Assembly: GCA_027082925.1 (NCBI GenBank)
Contig: JALWTD010000017.1
Span: 186,001-250,000 of the forward strand
From: Flavobacteriaceae bacterium
Lineage (GTDB): Bacteria; Bacteroidota; Bacteroidia; Flavobacteriales; Flavobacteriaceae
DNA length: 64,000 nucleotides
Direction: 5' to 3'
In this document: one piece after another, positions 54,588 through 63,522 of the stretch
Position numbering within the stretch: position 1 is the first letter of the stretch
How the letters are laid out: every line of letters starts with the position of its first letter
Notes under the pieces: generated by a model
The model's input: only the letters and a program-made list of their open reading frames with translations
Databases searched by the model: none
Told to the model about the DNA's origin: nothing
Program-made: the position numbers and the translations under genes

Positions 54588-55538
54588 TTAGCTTTTAGCC
54601 AATCCTTTTATAAAACCTAATCCGTAGCCTAAAAACTGAGTAAATGTTGTTAAAATACTCATTATTGCTACGGATATTTTTTTGCTTTTAAATAAAGCAT
54701 CTACAAATATCAATACAAAATAGATTTCAAATAAAAACAGAAAATAAGGGAATCCTACAAACAATAATATTACTGAAATAAAGAAAGAAATTGTAAAAAT
54801 TGTAGGAAACCAATAGGTGATTTTAGCAGTTTTTGGGTACTTTTTATTCAAAAAAGGGCGAGTGCTTCCAAAAGCAAATGTTTGCTTAAAAAACTGCATA
54901 AATGTGCTTCTACGCTTATGATAAACAAAAGCCTCCTCTATAAATTGTGTTTGAAAACCATTTTGCCACAATCTAAAAGTTAAATCGATGTCCTCTCCTA
55001 CTTTCATAAAGCTAAAACCACCGGTAACATCAAACGCTTTTTTAGACATTCCAAAGTTAAAACTACGTGGTTGAAATTTTTCGACCGATTTTTTACTTCC
55101 TCTAATGCCGCCTGTAGTCAAAAAAGAGGTCATACTGTAATTAATGGCCTTCTGTAAAATTGTAAATTTATCAGCAGCCGCATCAGCACCACCATAAGCA
55201 TCGGTATAATTATGTGTTAGTGCGTTTTCAACAGCTATTAAATAGTTCTCAGGAATAACACAATCAGAATCAAAAATGATAAAATAATTTCCTTCTGCCA
55301 TTCGCATTCCGGCATTTCTACTCGCTCCTGCTCCTGAGTTTTTTTTATAATGGTATTTAAGATTTAGTTTATTCGTGTAACTACGCACAATATTGATAGC
55401 CTTAATTTCTGAACCATCTTCTATAACAATAACCTCAAAATTTTTAGTATAGGTTTGCTTGGTAAGACTCTCTAGCAGCTCATCAATTTCTTGAGGTCTG
55501 TTGTAAACGGGTATTATTATAGAAAATTCAAGTTTCAA
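54588..55538 (-). CDS. Family 2 glycosyltransferase
   Basis: The 316-residue protein has a GT-A domain with FSIIIPVYNRPQEIDEL, VIEDGS and the DxD-like motif FDSDCVIP, and conserved FSFMKVGEDIDLTFRLWQNG with the ED of the acceptor site. A C-terminal hydrophobic region (about 240-295) suggests a membrane-associated transferase. Sugar and acceptor are unknown. No polysaccharide cluster surrounds it. Confidence 0.9.
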   Translation of the reverse strand: MKLEFSIIIPVYNRPQEIDELLESLTKQTYTKNFEVIVIEDGSEIKAINIVRSYTNKLNLKYHYKKNSGAGASRNAGMRMAEGNYFIIFDSDCVIPENYLIAVENALTHNYTDAYGGADAAADKFTILQKAINYSMTSFLTTGGIRGSKKSVEKFQPRSFNFGMSKKAFDVTGGFSFMKVGEDIDLTFRLWQNGFQTQFIEEAFVYHKRRSTFMQFFKQTFAFGSTRPFLNKKYPKTAKITYWFPTIFTISFFISVILLFVGFPYFLFLFEIYFVLIFVDALFKSKKISVAIMSILTTFTQFLGYGLGFIKGLAKS

Positions 55539-55575
55539 TAGAAAGGAATTATAGTGCTAAAGTAAAAGTTTTTAA

Positions 55576-55612
55576 CCTAAAAAGAGTACAAATTTTTCAA
55601 TTTGTACTCTTT
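55576..55612 (-). terminator. Terminator of fabI
   Basis: AAAGAGTACAAATT / AATTTGTACTCTTT (55581-55594 and 55599-55612) forms a 14-bp stem and is followed by a T run on the minus strand, 25 bp past the fabI stop. Confidence 0.88.
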
Positions 55613-55636
55613 ACTATATTTTAATTACTCGTAAAC

Positions 55637-56452
55637 TTATTCTTCTTCGGTAAAATATTCCATTACCGCTTCACTAACACCCATGTTAGAGAAACCTCCG
55701 TCATGAAATAAGTTTTGTAGTGTTACTTTTCTTGTTAAATCTGAAAATAGTGAAATTGTATAATTTGCACATTCCAATGCAGTTGCATTCCCTAAAGGCG
55801 ACATTTTTTCAGCGTAATTAATAAATCCATCAAATCCTTTTACTCCTTGCCCTGCTGTTGTAGGTGTAGGAGATTGAGAAATTGTATTTACTCTCACTTT
55901 ATGATCTCTTCCAAAGAAGTAACCAAAACTACGCGCAATAGATTCTAAGTAGGCTTTATTATCTGCCATATCGTTATAATCTGGGAAAACGCGTTGTGCA
56001 GCCATATAAGTTAAAGCTACAATACTTCCCCATTCGCCCATTGCATTTGATTTGTACAAAACAGACATTACTTTATGAAATGAAACTGCTGAAACATCCC
56101 ATCCTTTTGTCGTGAAATCGTATTTTTGATCTGTGTAATGACGCCCTTTTCTTACATTTACAGACATTCCTATTGAATGCAATACAAAATCAATTTTACC
56201 ACCTAAAATTTCAACAGATTTATCTACTAAATTTTGGATATCTTCAAGTGAAGTGGCATCGGCAGGAATTACTTGAGAACCTGTCTTTTCAGCTAATTCG
56301 TTTATTGTTCCCATACGCATTGCTATTGGTGCGTTTGTCAACACAAATTCAGCACCTTCTTCGTGTGCTCTTTCAGCTACTTTCCAAGCAATAGAGTTTG
56401 AATCTAAAGCTCCAAAAATAATTCCTCTTTTTCCTTTAAGTAAATTGTACAT
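55637..56452 (-). CDS. fabI: Enoyl-[acyl-carrier-protein] reductase (NADH), FabI-type
   Basis: The 271-residue protein has the FabI coenzyme region (GIIFGALDSNSIAWKVA), SIGMSVNVRKGRHYT and the catalytic YxxxxxxK pair Tyr159 and Lys166 (DYNDMADNKA). It is the last reductase of fatty-acid elongation. It has its own promoter behind recN and a terminator, so it can be transcribed apart from the upstream cluster. Confidence 0.95.
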   Translation of the reverse strand: MYNLLKGKRGIIFGALDSNSIAWKVAERAHEEGAEFVLTNAPIAMRMGTINELAEKTGSQVIPADATSLEDIQNLVDKSVEILGGKIDFVLHSIGMSVNVRKGRHYTDQKYDFTTKGWDVSAVSFHKVMSVLYKSNAMGEWGSIVALTYMAAQRVFPDYNDMADNKAYLESIARSFGYFFGRDHKVRVNTISQSPTPTTAGQGVKGFDGFINYAEKMSPLGNATALECANYTISLFSDLTRKVTLQNLFHDGGFSNMGVSEAVMEYFTEEE

Positions 56453-56484
56453 ATACTAGTGTTTGATTATTTAAATTTGATTGG

Positions 56485-56512
56485 CAAATATAGTAAATTC
56501 TTAATTCAACAG
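56485..56512 (-). promoter_or_regulatory. Promoter of fabI
   Basis: Minus-strand TATATTTG (56485-56492) and TTG (56510-56512) are 17 bp apart. The -33 lies inside the end of recN. The fabI ATG is 32 bp away. Confidence 0.62.
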
Positions 56513-58153
56513 CTGTTTTGCATGTTCAATGGCAGTTGAAGAGATATTTTTACCTCCTAACATCTCCGCAATTTCTTCAATTCTTTCTCTTTCTGAAAGC
56601 TGCTTCAATTTAGTAACTACATTATTACCTATGGTTTCTTTATACACTTTATAGTGTTGCTTTCCTTTTGAGGCTATTTGTGGCAAATGAGTAATGGTAA
56701 TTACTTGCATATTTTTACTCATTTGCAACATTATTTCTGCCATTTTTTGAGAAACATCTCCTGAAACTCCTGTATCTATCTCATCAAAAATAATAGTTGG
56801 TAATTGAGAATATGATGACAAAATAGCTTTTATTGCAAGCATAATTCTAGACAACTCTCCTCCCGATGCTATCTTTTTTAATGTACCGTAGTTAACTCCT
56901 TTATTGGCCGAAATGTATAATTTTAATTCATCTTTTCCATTTTGAAAATACTGGTTTGTATGATTTAAATCTATTTTAAATCGCGTATTCTCCATACCTA
57001 AATTTGCCAATAACGATTCTATTTTTTTTATAAGAACCGGAACAGTTTTTTTCCTATTATTAAAAATAGTAGTTGCTAGTACATCTATTTTCTTTGCTAC
57101 TTCATGTACTTCATTTTCTTTTTCTGATATTAGTACTTCTGAATTTTCAACAACTTTTATTTTTTCAAAAAGTGTCTCTTGAATTTTTATCAAGTCTGAA
57201 ATACTTGAAACCGAATGTTTTTTTTGTAAATCGTAAATAAGCTGTAAACGGTTATTTAGTTTTTCAATTTCTTGCGGATTATAACTAATGTGTTCATTAA
57301 CCGATTCAACTTCGCTCAAAATATCATCAAACTCAATTTTTAAACTTACAATACGGTCGTATAGCTTACCGTATTCATCAGAATACGATTGTATTTTAGA
57401 TAAATTATTTGAGAATTTGGTAAGTAAGGTTTGTATTCCAATATCCTCTGCAAGAGCCATTGATTGTGCTTCAGTTAAATTCAATTTAATTTCTTCTACA
57501 TGCGTAAGTTTATCGAGCTCTTTTTCTATTGCTTCTTGCTCTTCAGCCTCTAAATTTGCCGCCTCCAACTCTTTAAACAAATGTAAATTATATTCGTACT
57601 GGTTGTTTGCCTGTTGTTGTGCTTCTAACAAGGCTGAAAGCTCTTTTTTTAATGTGTGAAATAGCTTTAAACCTCTTTTATACGATGCTATTTTTGCGGT
57701 ATTATTTGCGAGTGCATCAATAATATAAAATTGAAAATTTGTATCTGATAATTGAAGTGTTTGATGTTGAGAATGCACATCTATCAACTTTTCACTTAGA
57801 GATTGTAGTACTTGTAGCGTAGTTGGCGTATCGTTAATAAACGCTCTAGATTTTCCACTCGGAAGAATTTCTCTTCGAATAATGGTTTCTTCTTCAAAAT
57901 CAATATCATTTGCTTCAAAAAAAGCTTCTAACTTATAATTTGAAATTAAAAATTGCGCTTCGATAATACATTTTTTATCAGCCACTTTTAAGGCTGTTAA
58001 ATCTGCTCGTTTTCCTAAAACCAATCCTAATGCTCCTAACAAGATAGATTTACCCGCACCTGTTTCACCGGTAATAATTGATAGGCTGTCTTCAAAATCA
58101 ACAGACAAGCTATCTATTAAAGCATAATTTTTTATGGAAAGGTTTGTAAGCAT
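56501..58153 (-). CDS. recN: DNA repair protein RecN
   Basis: The 550-residue SMC-like ATPase has Walker A GETGAGKSI at the N terminus, a central coiled coil (about 160-400), the signature SGGELSRIMLA and Walker B DEIDTGVSGDV at the C-terminal end. It acts in double-strand-break repair. It follows the porD gene by 15 bp on the minus strand. Confidence 0.97.
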   Translation of the reverse strand: MLTNLSIKNYALIDSLSVDFEDSLSIITGETGAGKSILLGALGLVLGKRADLTALKVADKKCIIEAQFLISNYKLEAFFEANDIDFEEETIIRREILPSGKSRAFINDTPTTLQVLQSLSEKLIDVHSQHQTLQLSDTNFQFYIIDALANNTAKIASYKRGLKLFHTLKKELSALLEAQQQANNQYEYNLHLFKELEAANLEAEEQEAIEKELDKLTHVEEIKLNLTEAQSMALAEDIGIQTLLTKFSNNLSKIQSYSDEYGKLYDRIVSLKIEFDDILSEVESVNEHISYNPQEIEKLNNRLQLIYDLQKKHSVSSISDLIKIQETLFEKIKVVENSEVLISEKENEVHEVAKKIDVLATTIFNNRKKTVPVLIKKIESLLANLGMENTRFKIDLNHTNQYFQNGKDELKLYISANKGVNYGTLKKIASGGELSRIMLAIKAILSSYSQLPTIIFDEIDTGVSGDVSQKMAEIMLQMSKNMQVITITHLPQIASKGKQHYKVYKETIGNNVVTKLKQLSERERIEEIAEMLGGKNISSTAIEHAKQLLN

Positions 58154-58168
58154 TCTTGTTTATAGAAT

Positions 58169-59056
58169 TTACTTTATTTCATTCCACTTAGCAGCATTAA
58201 GTGGTGAAATTTTCAATAAATCTTCTTTTAATTTATACGTATCAAAATAAGGTCCGTCAGAAAAAATCGCTACAATCTCATCTGCTTTTGAATCCATAAA
58301 AACACGTAATAAAAAAGCATTTGGTCTGGAATTATAAATTATTTTTAAATCTGACAAAGAAGCTGCTATTTGTTGTTTTGCGGCTTTTTTGTCTTTACTC
58401 ATAATATCCAGTCCTTTTATGTGGTAATTGTAAAGTACGTTTCTAAATAATTGATAGGTTGGAGACAGTATGTTATCTATTAATACAAATCGTGTTTGTG
58501 TGCCATCGTTCTGATTCCATCCGGCATAACCACTTTGTTGTGCTTGAACTAAAATTTCTTGTGCTTTTGTATAATATGGTGTCCCTCCATTTAAAGAAAA
58601 GGTATCTGCATCCATTCCTAGTATAGTGTATGCATAAAATGAAACTGTCGACACTAGGTTAGATTCAAAATTAGTTTCATTTAACTGTAATGGTTCGTAT
58701 TCTGTGTACTCAAATGAAAAATCGTTGTCTTTAAAATTAAATATTGGCGATAAATACGATGAATTATACACCGGTCTAGACGATTGAATTTGAATATGTC
58801 CTTTAAAATTATCATCAGACTGTTCTAAAATGGTAAGTGTTAAATTACAGCTAATGCGTTCTTGAGATTTATAATTGTAATTTGTCCAATGTTTCTGATT
58901 GATAAACTCACTTAAAGAACGTTCTAAGGTTTTAAAAATTTGCTTATTAGATCCCGGTATTTTATCTGAGTTAACCGTTACAGAGCAATTTAACTCTTGT
59001 GCATTTAGCTGAGTTATTACGAAAAAAAACACAAGTATTTGGACTATTTTATTCAT
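58169..59056 (-). CDS. porD: Type IX secretion-associated protein PorD (DUF4835)
   Basis: This 295-residue protein has a signal peptide (MNKIVQILVFFFVITQLNAQ) and the DUF4835 pattern: ELNCSVTVNSDKI, LSEFINQKHWTNYNYK, SFEYTEYEPLQLNETNFESN and a C-terminal PNAFLLRVFMDSKADE. It is assigned to the type IX secretion / gliding apparatus by family. It overlaps the start of coaBC by 8 bp, so the two are coupled in translation. PorD is thought to be periplasmic or outer-membrane associated. Confidence 0.9.
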   Translation of the reverse strand: MNKIVQILVFFFVITQLNAQELNCSVTVNSDKIPGSNKQIFKTLERSLSEFINQKHWTNYNYKSQERISCNLTLTILEQSDDNFKGHIQIQSSRPVYNSSYLSPIFNFKDNDFSFEYTEYEPLQLNETNFESNLVSTVSFYAYTILGMDADTFSLNGGTPYYTKAQEILVQAQQSGYAGWNQNDGTQTRFVLIDNILSPTYQLFRNVLYNYHIKGLDIMSKDKKAAKQQIAASLSDLKIIYNSRPNAFLLRVFMDSKADEIVAIFSDGPYFDTYKLKEDLLKISPLNAAKWNEIK

Positions 59057-60260
59057 GAATTCTATTCAGTATTTCATTAAAAATATCTTTAGCTACATCT
59101 GCTTTAGATTTCAGACTAAATTCTGATTTTTTTTTGGATTTATCAATAATTGTAACCTTATTTGTTTCACTTTTAAATCCGGCACCTTTATCTTGTAACG
59201 AATTTAATACAATTAGATCTAAATTTTTTCGAATTAATTTTTCTGTTGCATTTTCAATTTCATTTGTCGTTTCCAATGCAAACCCTACTAAAAATTGAGT
59301 TGTTTTTTGTGCTCCTAAAGATGCTAAAATATCTTTTGTTTTAACCAACTCAATAGAAATTGAATCGGTTTGTTTTTTTATTTTTTGGTTGGCAACTTCT
59401 TTAGGTTTGTAATCGGCTACTGCCGCAGATAGTATTGCAATATCTGTTTCTGAATAAAATTTGTGTATCTCATTATACATTTCTTCGGCACTTACAACAT
59501 CTATTCTAGCAACTTGTGAAGAAGGTATTTTTTCTGAAGAAGGTCCTGCTATTAGCGTAACCTCTGCTCCTAAATTAGCAGCTTCTTTTGCCAACTCAAA
59601 GCCCATTTTTCCTGAAGAATGATTTCCTATAAAACGAACAGGATCTATTGCCTCATAAGTTGGACCTGCAGTTATAAGCACTTTTTTACGATACAATGGC
59701 AAGCCAGAAATAATATTATTTTCAATAAATTTTACAATATTTTCAGGTTCTTCCATTCTTCCCTCGCCTACTAAACCACTGGCTAATTCACCACTTGAAG
59801 GTGGAATAAAAACGTTTCCATAACTCTGCAATTTTGTAATACTCTGCTTTGTAGTTGGGTGTTGATACATATCTAAATCCATTGCCGGTGCAAAGTACAC
59901 CTTACATTTAGCCGACAAATAAGTAGCTAATAACAAGTTGTTACAAACACCATTTGCCATTTTAGAAAGTGTATTTGCCGTTGCAGGAGCTATTAACATA
60001 TAATCGGCCCAAAGACCTAATTCTACGTGGCTATTCCATTGTTCATTATCTTCCTTTTCATCAAAAAAGGTAGAATATACAGGATTTTTAGAAAGTGTAG
60101 AAAGTGTTAAAGGAGTTACAAAATCTTTAGAAGCAGGTGTCATAACTACTTTTACGTTTGCACCTGCTTTAATAAAAAGTCGAACTAAATGTGCAGTTTT
60201 ATAAGCAGCAATACCGGCTGTAACGCCTAATAGGATATTTTTACCGCTTAAAACAGACAT
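59049..60260 (-). CDS. coaBC: Bifunctional phosphopantothenoylcysteine decarboxylase / phosphopantothenate-cysteine ligase
   Basis: The 403-residue protein has the CoaC flavin domain (GVTAGIAAYKTAHLVRLF, SHVELGLWADYMLIAPATAN, NGVCNN) and the CoaB ligase domain (ITAGPTYEAIDPVRFIGNHS, SAAVADYKPK). It makes phosphopantetheine for CoA. It starts directly after the rpoZ stop with no gap and overlaps porD by 8 bp. Confidence 0.97.
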   Translation of the reverse strand: MSVLSGKNILLGVTAGIAAYKTAHLVRLFIKAGANVKVVMTPASKDFVTPLTLSTLSKNPVYSTFFDEKEDNEQWNSHVELGLWADYMLIAPATANTLSKMANGVCNNLLLATYLSAKCKVYFAPAMDLDMYQHPTTKQSITKLQSYGNVFIPPSSGELASGLVGEGRMEEPENIVKFIENNIISGLPLYRKKVLITAGPTYEAIDPVRFIGNHSSGKMGFELAKEAANLGAEVTLIAGPSSEKIPSSQVARIDVVSAEEMYNEIHKFYSETDIAILSAAVADYKPKEVANQKIKKQTDSISIELVKTKDILASLGAQKTTQFLVGFALETTNEIENATEKLIRKNLDLIVLNSLQDKGAGFKSETNKVTIIDKSKKKSEFSLKSKADVAKDIFNEILNRIHE

Positions 60261-60587
60261 CTATTCTTGAGATTCTTCTGGGTTTCTGTAATAAATTTTA
60301 CCTTCTAACCATTCTTGAATTGCAAGTGCAGTTGGTTTTGGTAATTTTTCATAAAATTTAGAAACTTCTATTTGTTCTTTATTTTCAAAAACTTCATCTA
60401 AACTATCAGTGTACGTCGCAAATTCTTCTAACTTTTCAATAAGTTCATTTTTCAAATCACCGTTAATTTGCTGCGCTCTTTTAGCTAAAATTGTAATTGC
60501 TTCATACAGATTTCCTGTTGGCTCTTCAATTTTACTTCTATCGTAGGTAATAGTTGTAGTAGCTGCTTTTGTATTTTTATAATCCAT
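60261..60587 (-). CDS. rpoZ: DNA-directed RNA polymerase omega subunit (Bacteroidota type)
   Basis: This 108-residue protein has the compact omega pattern MDYKNTKAATTTITYD, GNLYEAITILAKRAQQIN and LPKPTALAIQEWLEGKIYYR, a divergent Bacteroidota form. Omega stabilises beta' in RNA polymerase. I use the ATG at 60587; a longer frame from 60608 would add seven residues. It overlaps bamD by 11 bp, and coaBC follows directly. Confidence 0.82.
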   Translation of the reverse strand: MDYKNTKAATTTITYDRSKIEEPTGNLYEAITILAKRAQQINGDLKNELIEKLEEFATYTDSLDEVFENKEQIEVSKFYEKLPKPTALAIQEWLEGKIYYRNPEESQE

Positions 60588-61404
60588 TTGTTTGTGTTTT
60601 TGTAGCATTTAAAGCATTTAGCTCGTCAGTTAATTCTTTTAATAATTTTTCTGTTTCTTCTAAATAACTAGAATTTGGGAAATTTCTTTTCAGTTTTTCA
60701 TGTGCTTTTATGGCACTTCTTATTCTATTTTCTTTTTTAGAGATAATACTATTAATACCTAAGTCATGAGATGCTTTAAATTTCAAATATAAGGCTTCTT
60801 CTTTAAATGTAGTTCCTAAGTATTCTTCAAGCATATTATCAAATGCTGTAATTGCAGCAATATAATCACTTAAATTGTAGTATTGTTTAGCTATTTCAAA
60901 AGCTTTTTTCTCAAGTTTAAAGGTAAGTTCTTTTATGTTTTTATTTGCTTCGGCAACCTTATCTGAATTTGGAAATTTATAGATAAAATTTTGCAATGCC
61001 GTAATGGCTTCTCTAGTATCTTTTTGATCTAGACTGTATCTCGGCGAAGCCAAGTAATAACTGTGAGCAGATAGGTATGCAGCTTCTTCTACTTTAGAAC
61101 TTTTTGGATAATTTTTAACAAATTTATCGAAATAATAAGCTGCTAAACTATACAATTTAGTGTTGTAATGAGATTGTGCCACCATATACTGGATACGTTC
61201 CATTTGAGGTTTTCCTCTATAATGTGGTGTTATTTTCTCAAACAATTGAATTGCCTTGTTGTACTTTTGTTGTTCATACATTTTTACAGCCATTACATAT
61301 TGCTCTTGAACTGTTCCTTTATTTAACACTTTTGAGTATTCACCACAAGAAGCTACACTCATAGCTATCAATAAAATGAATATGTAAATCTTATTTTTTT
61401 GCAT
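60577..61404 (-). CDS. bamD: Outer-membrane protein assembly factor BamD (lipoprotein)
   Basis: The 275-residue protein has a lipoprotein signal ending SVASC and TPR-like repeats: YNKAIQLFEKI, LYSLAAYYFDKFVKNYPKSS and YLGTTFKEEALYLKF, the BamD/YfiO fold. It is an essential part of the beta-barrel assembly machine. The minus-strand TAATTTTG box ends only 4 bp before the ATG, so the message may have almost no leader. Confidence 0.92.
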   Translation of the reverse strand: MQKNKIYIFILLIAMSVASCGEYSKVLNKGTVQEQYVMAVKMYEQQKYNKAIQLFEKITPHYRGKPQMERIQYMVAQSHYNTKLYSLAAYYFDKFVKNYPKSSKVEEAAYLSAHSYYLASPRYSLDQKDTREAITALQNFIYKFPNSDKVAEANKNIKELTFKLEKKAFEIAKQYYNLSDYIAAITAFDNMLEEYLGTTFKEEALYLKFKASHDLGINSIISKKENRIRSAIKAHEKLKRNFPNSSYLEETEKLLKELTDELNALNATKTQTNGL

Positions 61405-61408
61405 CTGG

Positions 61409-61416
61409 CAAAATTA
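61409..61416 (-). promoter_or_regulatory. -7 box of bamD promoter (abutting start codon)
   Basis: Minus-strand TAATTTTG matches TAnnTTTG and lies 4 bp before the bamD ATG. A start site near the ATG would give a leaderless or nearly leaderless message. No -33 TTG is clear. Confidence 0.45.
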
Positions 61417-61524
61417 GGTATTTATTATGGATTATTAAAATGATTTTTTACCTGTAAGTAAAACACAAAAATAACCGGCTTATTGTAAAAAAGTAGGATT
61501 ACAATCTTAATTGTTTGTTAATTA

Positions 61525-62040
61525 TTAAGCTGTTGGGCCTACCGAGCTCACAACAGTTAATTGCTTAATGTCGTTATCAAACAAGTAAAGTCCTCCTTTG
61601 TCGTCACCTATAAGGTTAATTTTATCTAAAATAGTTCTAGCTTGTGCTTCTTCTTCAATTTGTTCTGCAACATACCACTGTAAGAAATTATGCGTTGCAT
61701 AATCTTTCTCTTCCAAAGCAATGTGTACCAATTCATTGATACTTTGCGAAACAAATACTTCATGTTTAAACAAGGTTTCAAACATTTCTTTTATTGAACC
61801 AAATTCTACCGCAGGAGCTTCCAACTTAGAAACTCTTGCATGACCTCCTCGTTCGTTAATGTATTTAAACAATTTAAGCATATGCATACGTTCTTCATCA
61901 GACTGAGCATACATAAATTCTGAAACACCTTGCAACCCTTGAAGTTCTGCCCAAGATGCCATGGCTAAATATATTTGAGATGATTCTGCTTCTATTCGGA
62001 TCTGTTTATTAAGCACAGATTGCATTTTTTCTGATAACAT
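61525..62040 (-). CDS. ftnA: Ferritin
   Basis: The 171-residue four-helix protein has LNKQIRIEAESSQIYLAMAS, then QSDEERMHMLKLFKY with ferroxidase ligands Glu and His, and ALEEKDYATHNFLQWYVAEQIEEEA. It stores iron in a 24-mer. It lies 14 bp after dapA, which suggests one transcript, and is followed by the bamD promoter. Confidence 0.95.
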   Translation of the reverse strand: MLSEKMQSVLNKQIRIEAESSQIYLAMASWAELQGLQGVSEFMYAQSDEERMHMLKLFKYINERGGHARVSKLEAPAVEFGSIKEMFETLFKHEVFVSQSINELVHIALEEKDYATHNFLQWYVAEQIEEEAQARTILDKINLIGDDKGGLYLFDNDIKQLTVVSSVGPTA

Positions 62041-62054
62041 AACGCTTTTTAGTT

Positions 62055-62936
62055 TTATGATTGGTAATTGGCTACAAAGTTACTTATTTTTTTCTTCAAA
62101 ACTGAAGATGCTTCCACTAAAGGCAATCTCACATGCGGTGAGCATATTTTTAAAGTCTCTAACATTGTTTTTATACCTGCAGGGTTTCCTTCTTCAAAAA
62201 TAAAATCTACCCCATCTATAAACTTGTAAAACTGTGTATAAGCAGCTTTGTTATCGCCTTGCATTGCAAGTCGGATCATTTTTGAAAAAGACTCCGGAAA
62301 TGCCTGTCCAATTACCGATATTACTCCGGCTCCTCCCAACAGTGTCATTGGAAGCGCAATCATATCATCGCCTGAAATAACTAAAAATTCATTTGGTACA
62401 TCTTTAAGCAATCGCATCGCTTGTTCTATATCTCCGGCAGCTTCTTTTACACCAATTATATTTTCAAAATCAGAGGCCAATCTAACAATTGTGTTTGGTT
62501 CTACATTTTTACCTGTTCTACTTGGCACATTATAAATAATAACCGGCACATCACTTGCCAAAGCTATTGCTTTAAAATGCTGGTAAAATCCTTCTTGAGT
62601 GGGCTTATTGTAATACGGTGCAACCGAAAGTATTGCGCTAAAATTTGACAAATCTGTCGATTTTATTTCTTCCACAACGGCTGCTGTATTGTTTCCTCCA
62701 ATTCCCAAGACCAAAGGAACTCTTTTAGCTGTAACGCTAACAATTGTTTGTTTTACTTGCTCCTTTTCTTCAAGTGTAAGTGTTGCAGGTTCGCCGGTTG
62801 TACCCAGCACCACCAAATAATCTACACCTTGCGTAATTTGATAATTTACCAAGCGCTCTAACGCTTCAAAATCAATAGATTTGTCGCTATTAAACGGTGT
62901 TACCAAAGCCACACCTGTACCTAACAATTTTTTCAT
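62055..62936 (-). CDS. dapA: 4-hydroxy-tetrahydrodipicolinate synthase
   Basis: The 293-residue protein has [28 protein letters not shown] and the Schiff-base Lys164 in IGVKEAAGD. It condenses pyruvate with aspartate semialdehyde in the lysine/diaminopimelate pathway. Its start overlaps the stop of the DUF6913 gene by 4 bp. dapD at the left edge of the window is on the same pathway. Confidence 0.97.
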   Translation of the reverse strand: MKKLLGTGVALVTPFNSDKSIDFEALERLVNYQITQGVDYLVVLGTTGEPATLTLEEKEQVKQTIVSVTAKRVPLVLGIGGNNTAAVVEEIKSTDLSNFSAILSVAPYYNKPTQEGFYQHFKAIALASDVPVIIYNVPSRTGKNVEPNTIVRLASDFENIIGVKEAAGDIEQAMRLLKDVPNEFLVISGDDMIALPMTLLGGAGVISVIGQAFPESFSKMIRLAMQGDNKAAYTQFYKFIDGVDFIFEEGNPAGIKTMLETLKICSPHVRLPLVEASSVLKKKISNFVANYQS

Positions 62937-63469
62937 TCTATCATTTTTAAAATCCGCAAATATTTTTTTAGTTCTTGATTAAATAAATGCACATTATCCG
63001 GTTTACAATCAATTAATAAATCATAAAACCTATTATTTAAATGTGCAAATCCAACCTTAAATTTAATATTACTTTGCAATAATAATAAGTTACTGTATAA
63101 CGCATCAACTTTACTATAGTTAATTAACAAATCGTATTTTTTTGTTAAAATATGTTTTGCTTTTTCTGATTTTACAGCACCAAACCAACCAAAATCATTT
63201 GGAGAAATAATAGCTGCCTGAAGTGAATTTTCTTTTTGAAGTTTTTGAGGTTTTTCTTGATAGAGAATTGTTTCTAATTTATTTTTAGAAATACCAACAA
63301 TGTCTTGAACGTCTTTTTCAATCAATTCCTTTTCTGAAGCATCGTCTAAAATAATAAGCACTGTTTTTATTAAATTAGAACCCGTTTCTGTTGGTTTATT
63401 AAGTAACTCTGATACTTTTTTGTTAAAAAATATTTGGTTGCTTTTTCGTTTAAATCCTGTAAAAATCAT
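62933..63469 (-). CDS. DUF6913 family protein
   Basis: This 178-residue protein has [38 protein letters not shown] and [19 protein letters not shown], which I recognise as the Bacteroidota-specific DUF6913 family usually placed before dapA. No signal peptide, membrane segment or catalytic motif is visible. It overlaps dapA by 4 bp and is divergent from the 5'-nucleotidase-domain gene. Function unknown. Confidence 0.75.
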   Translation of the reverse strand: MIFTGFKRKSNQIFFNKKVSELLNKPTETGSNLIKTVLIILDDASEKELIEKDVQDIVGISKNKLETILYQEKPQKLQKENSLQAAIISPNDFGWFGAVKSEKAKHILTKKYDLLINYSKVDALYSNLLLLQSNIKFKVGFAHLNNRFYDLLIDCKPDNVHLFNQELKKYLRILKMIE

Positions 63470-63490
63470 CTATATTTACCATTACAATCG

Positions 63491-63498
63491 CAAAATTA
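63491..63498 (-). promoter_or_regulatory. -7 box of DUF6913-dapA-ferritin promoter
   Basis: Minus-strand TAATTTTG matches TAnnTTTG, 21 bp before the DUF6913 ATG; a TTG at 63521-63523 is 22 bp upstream. Confidence 0.5.
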
Positions 63499-63522
63499 AT
63501 TAAAATCATTAGTATTTAAGCA

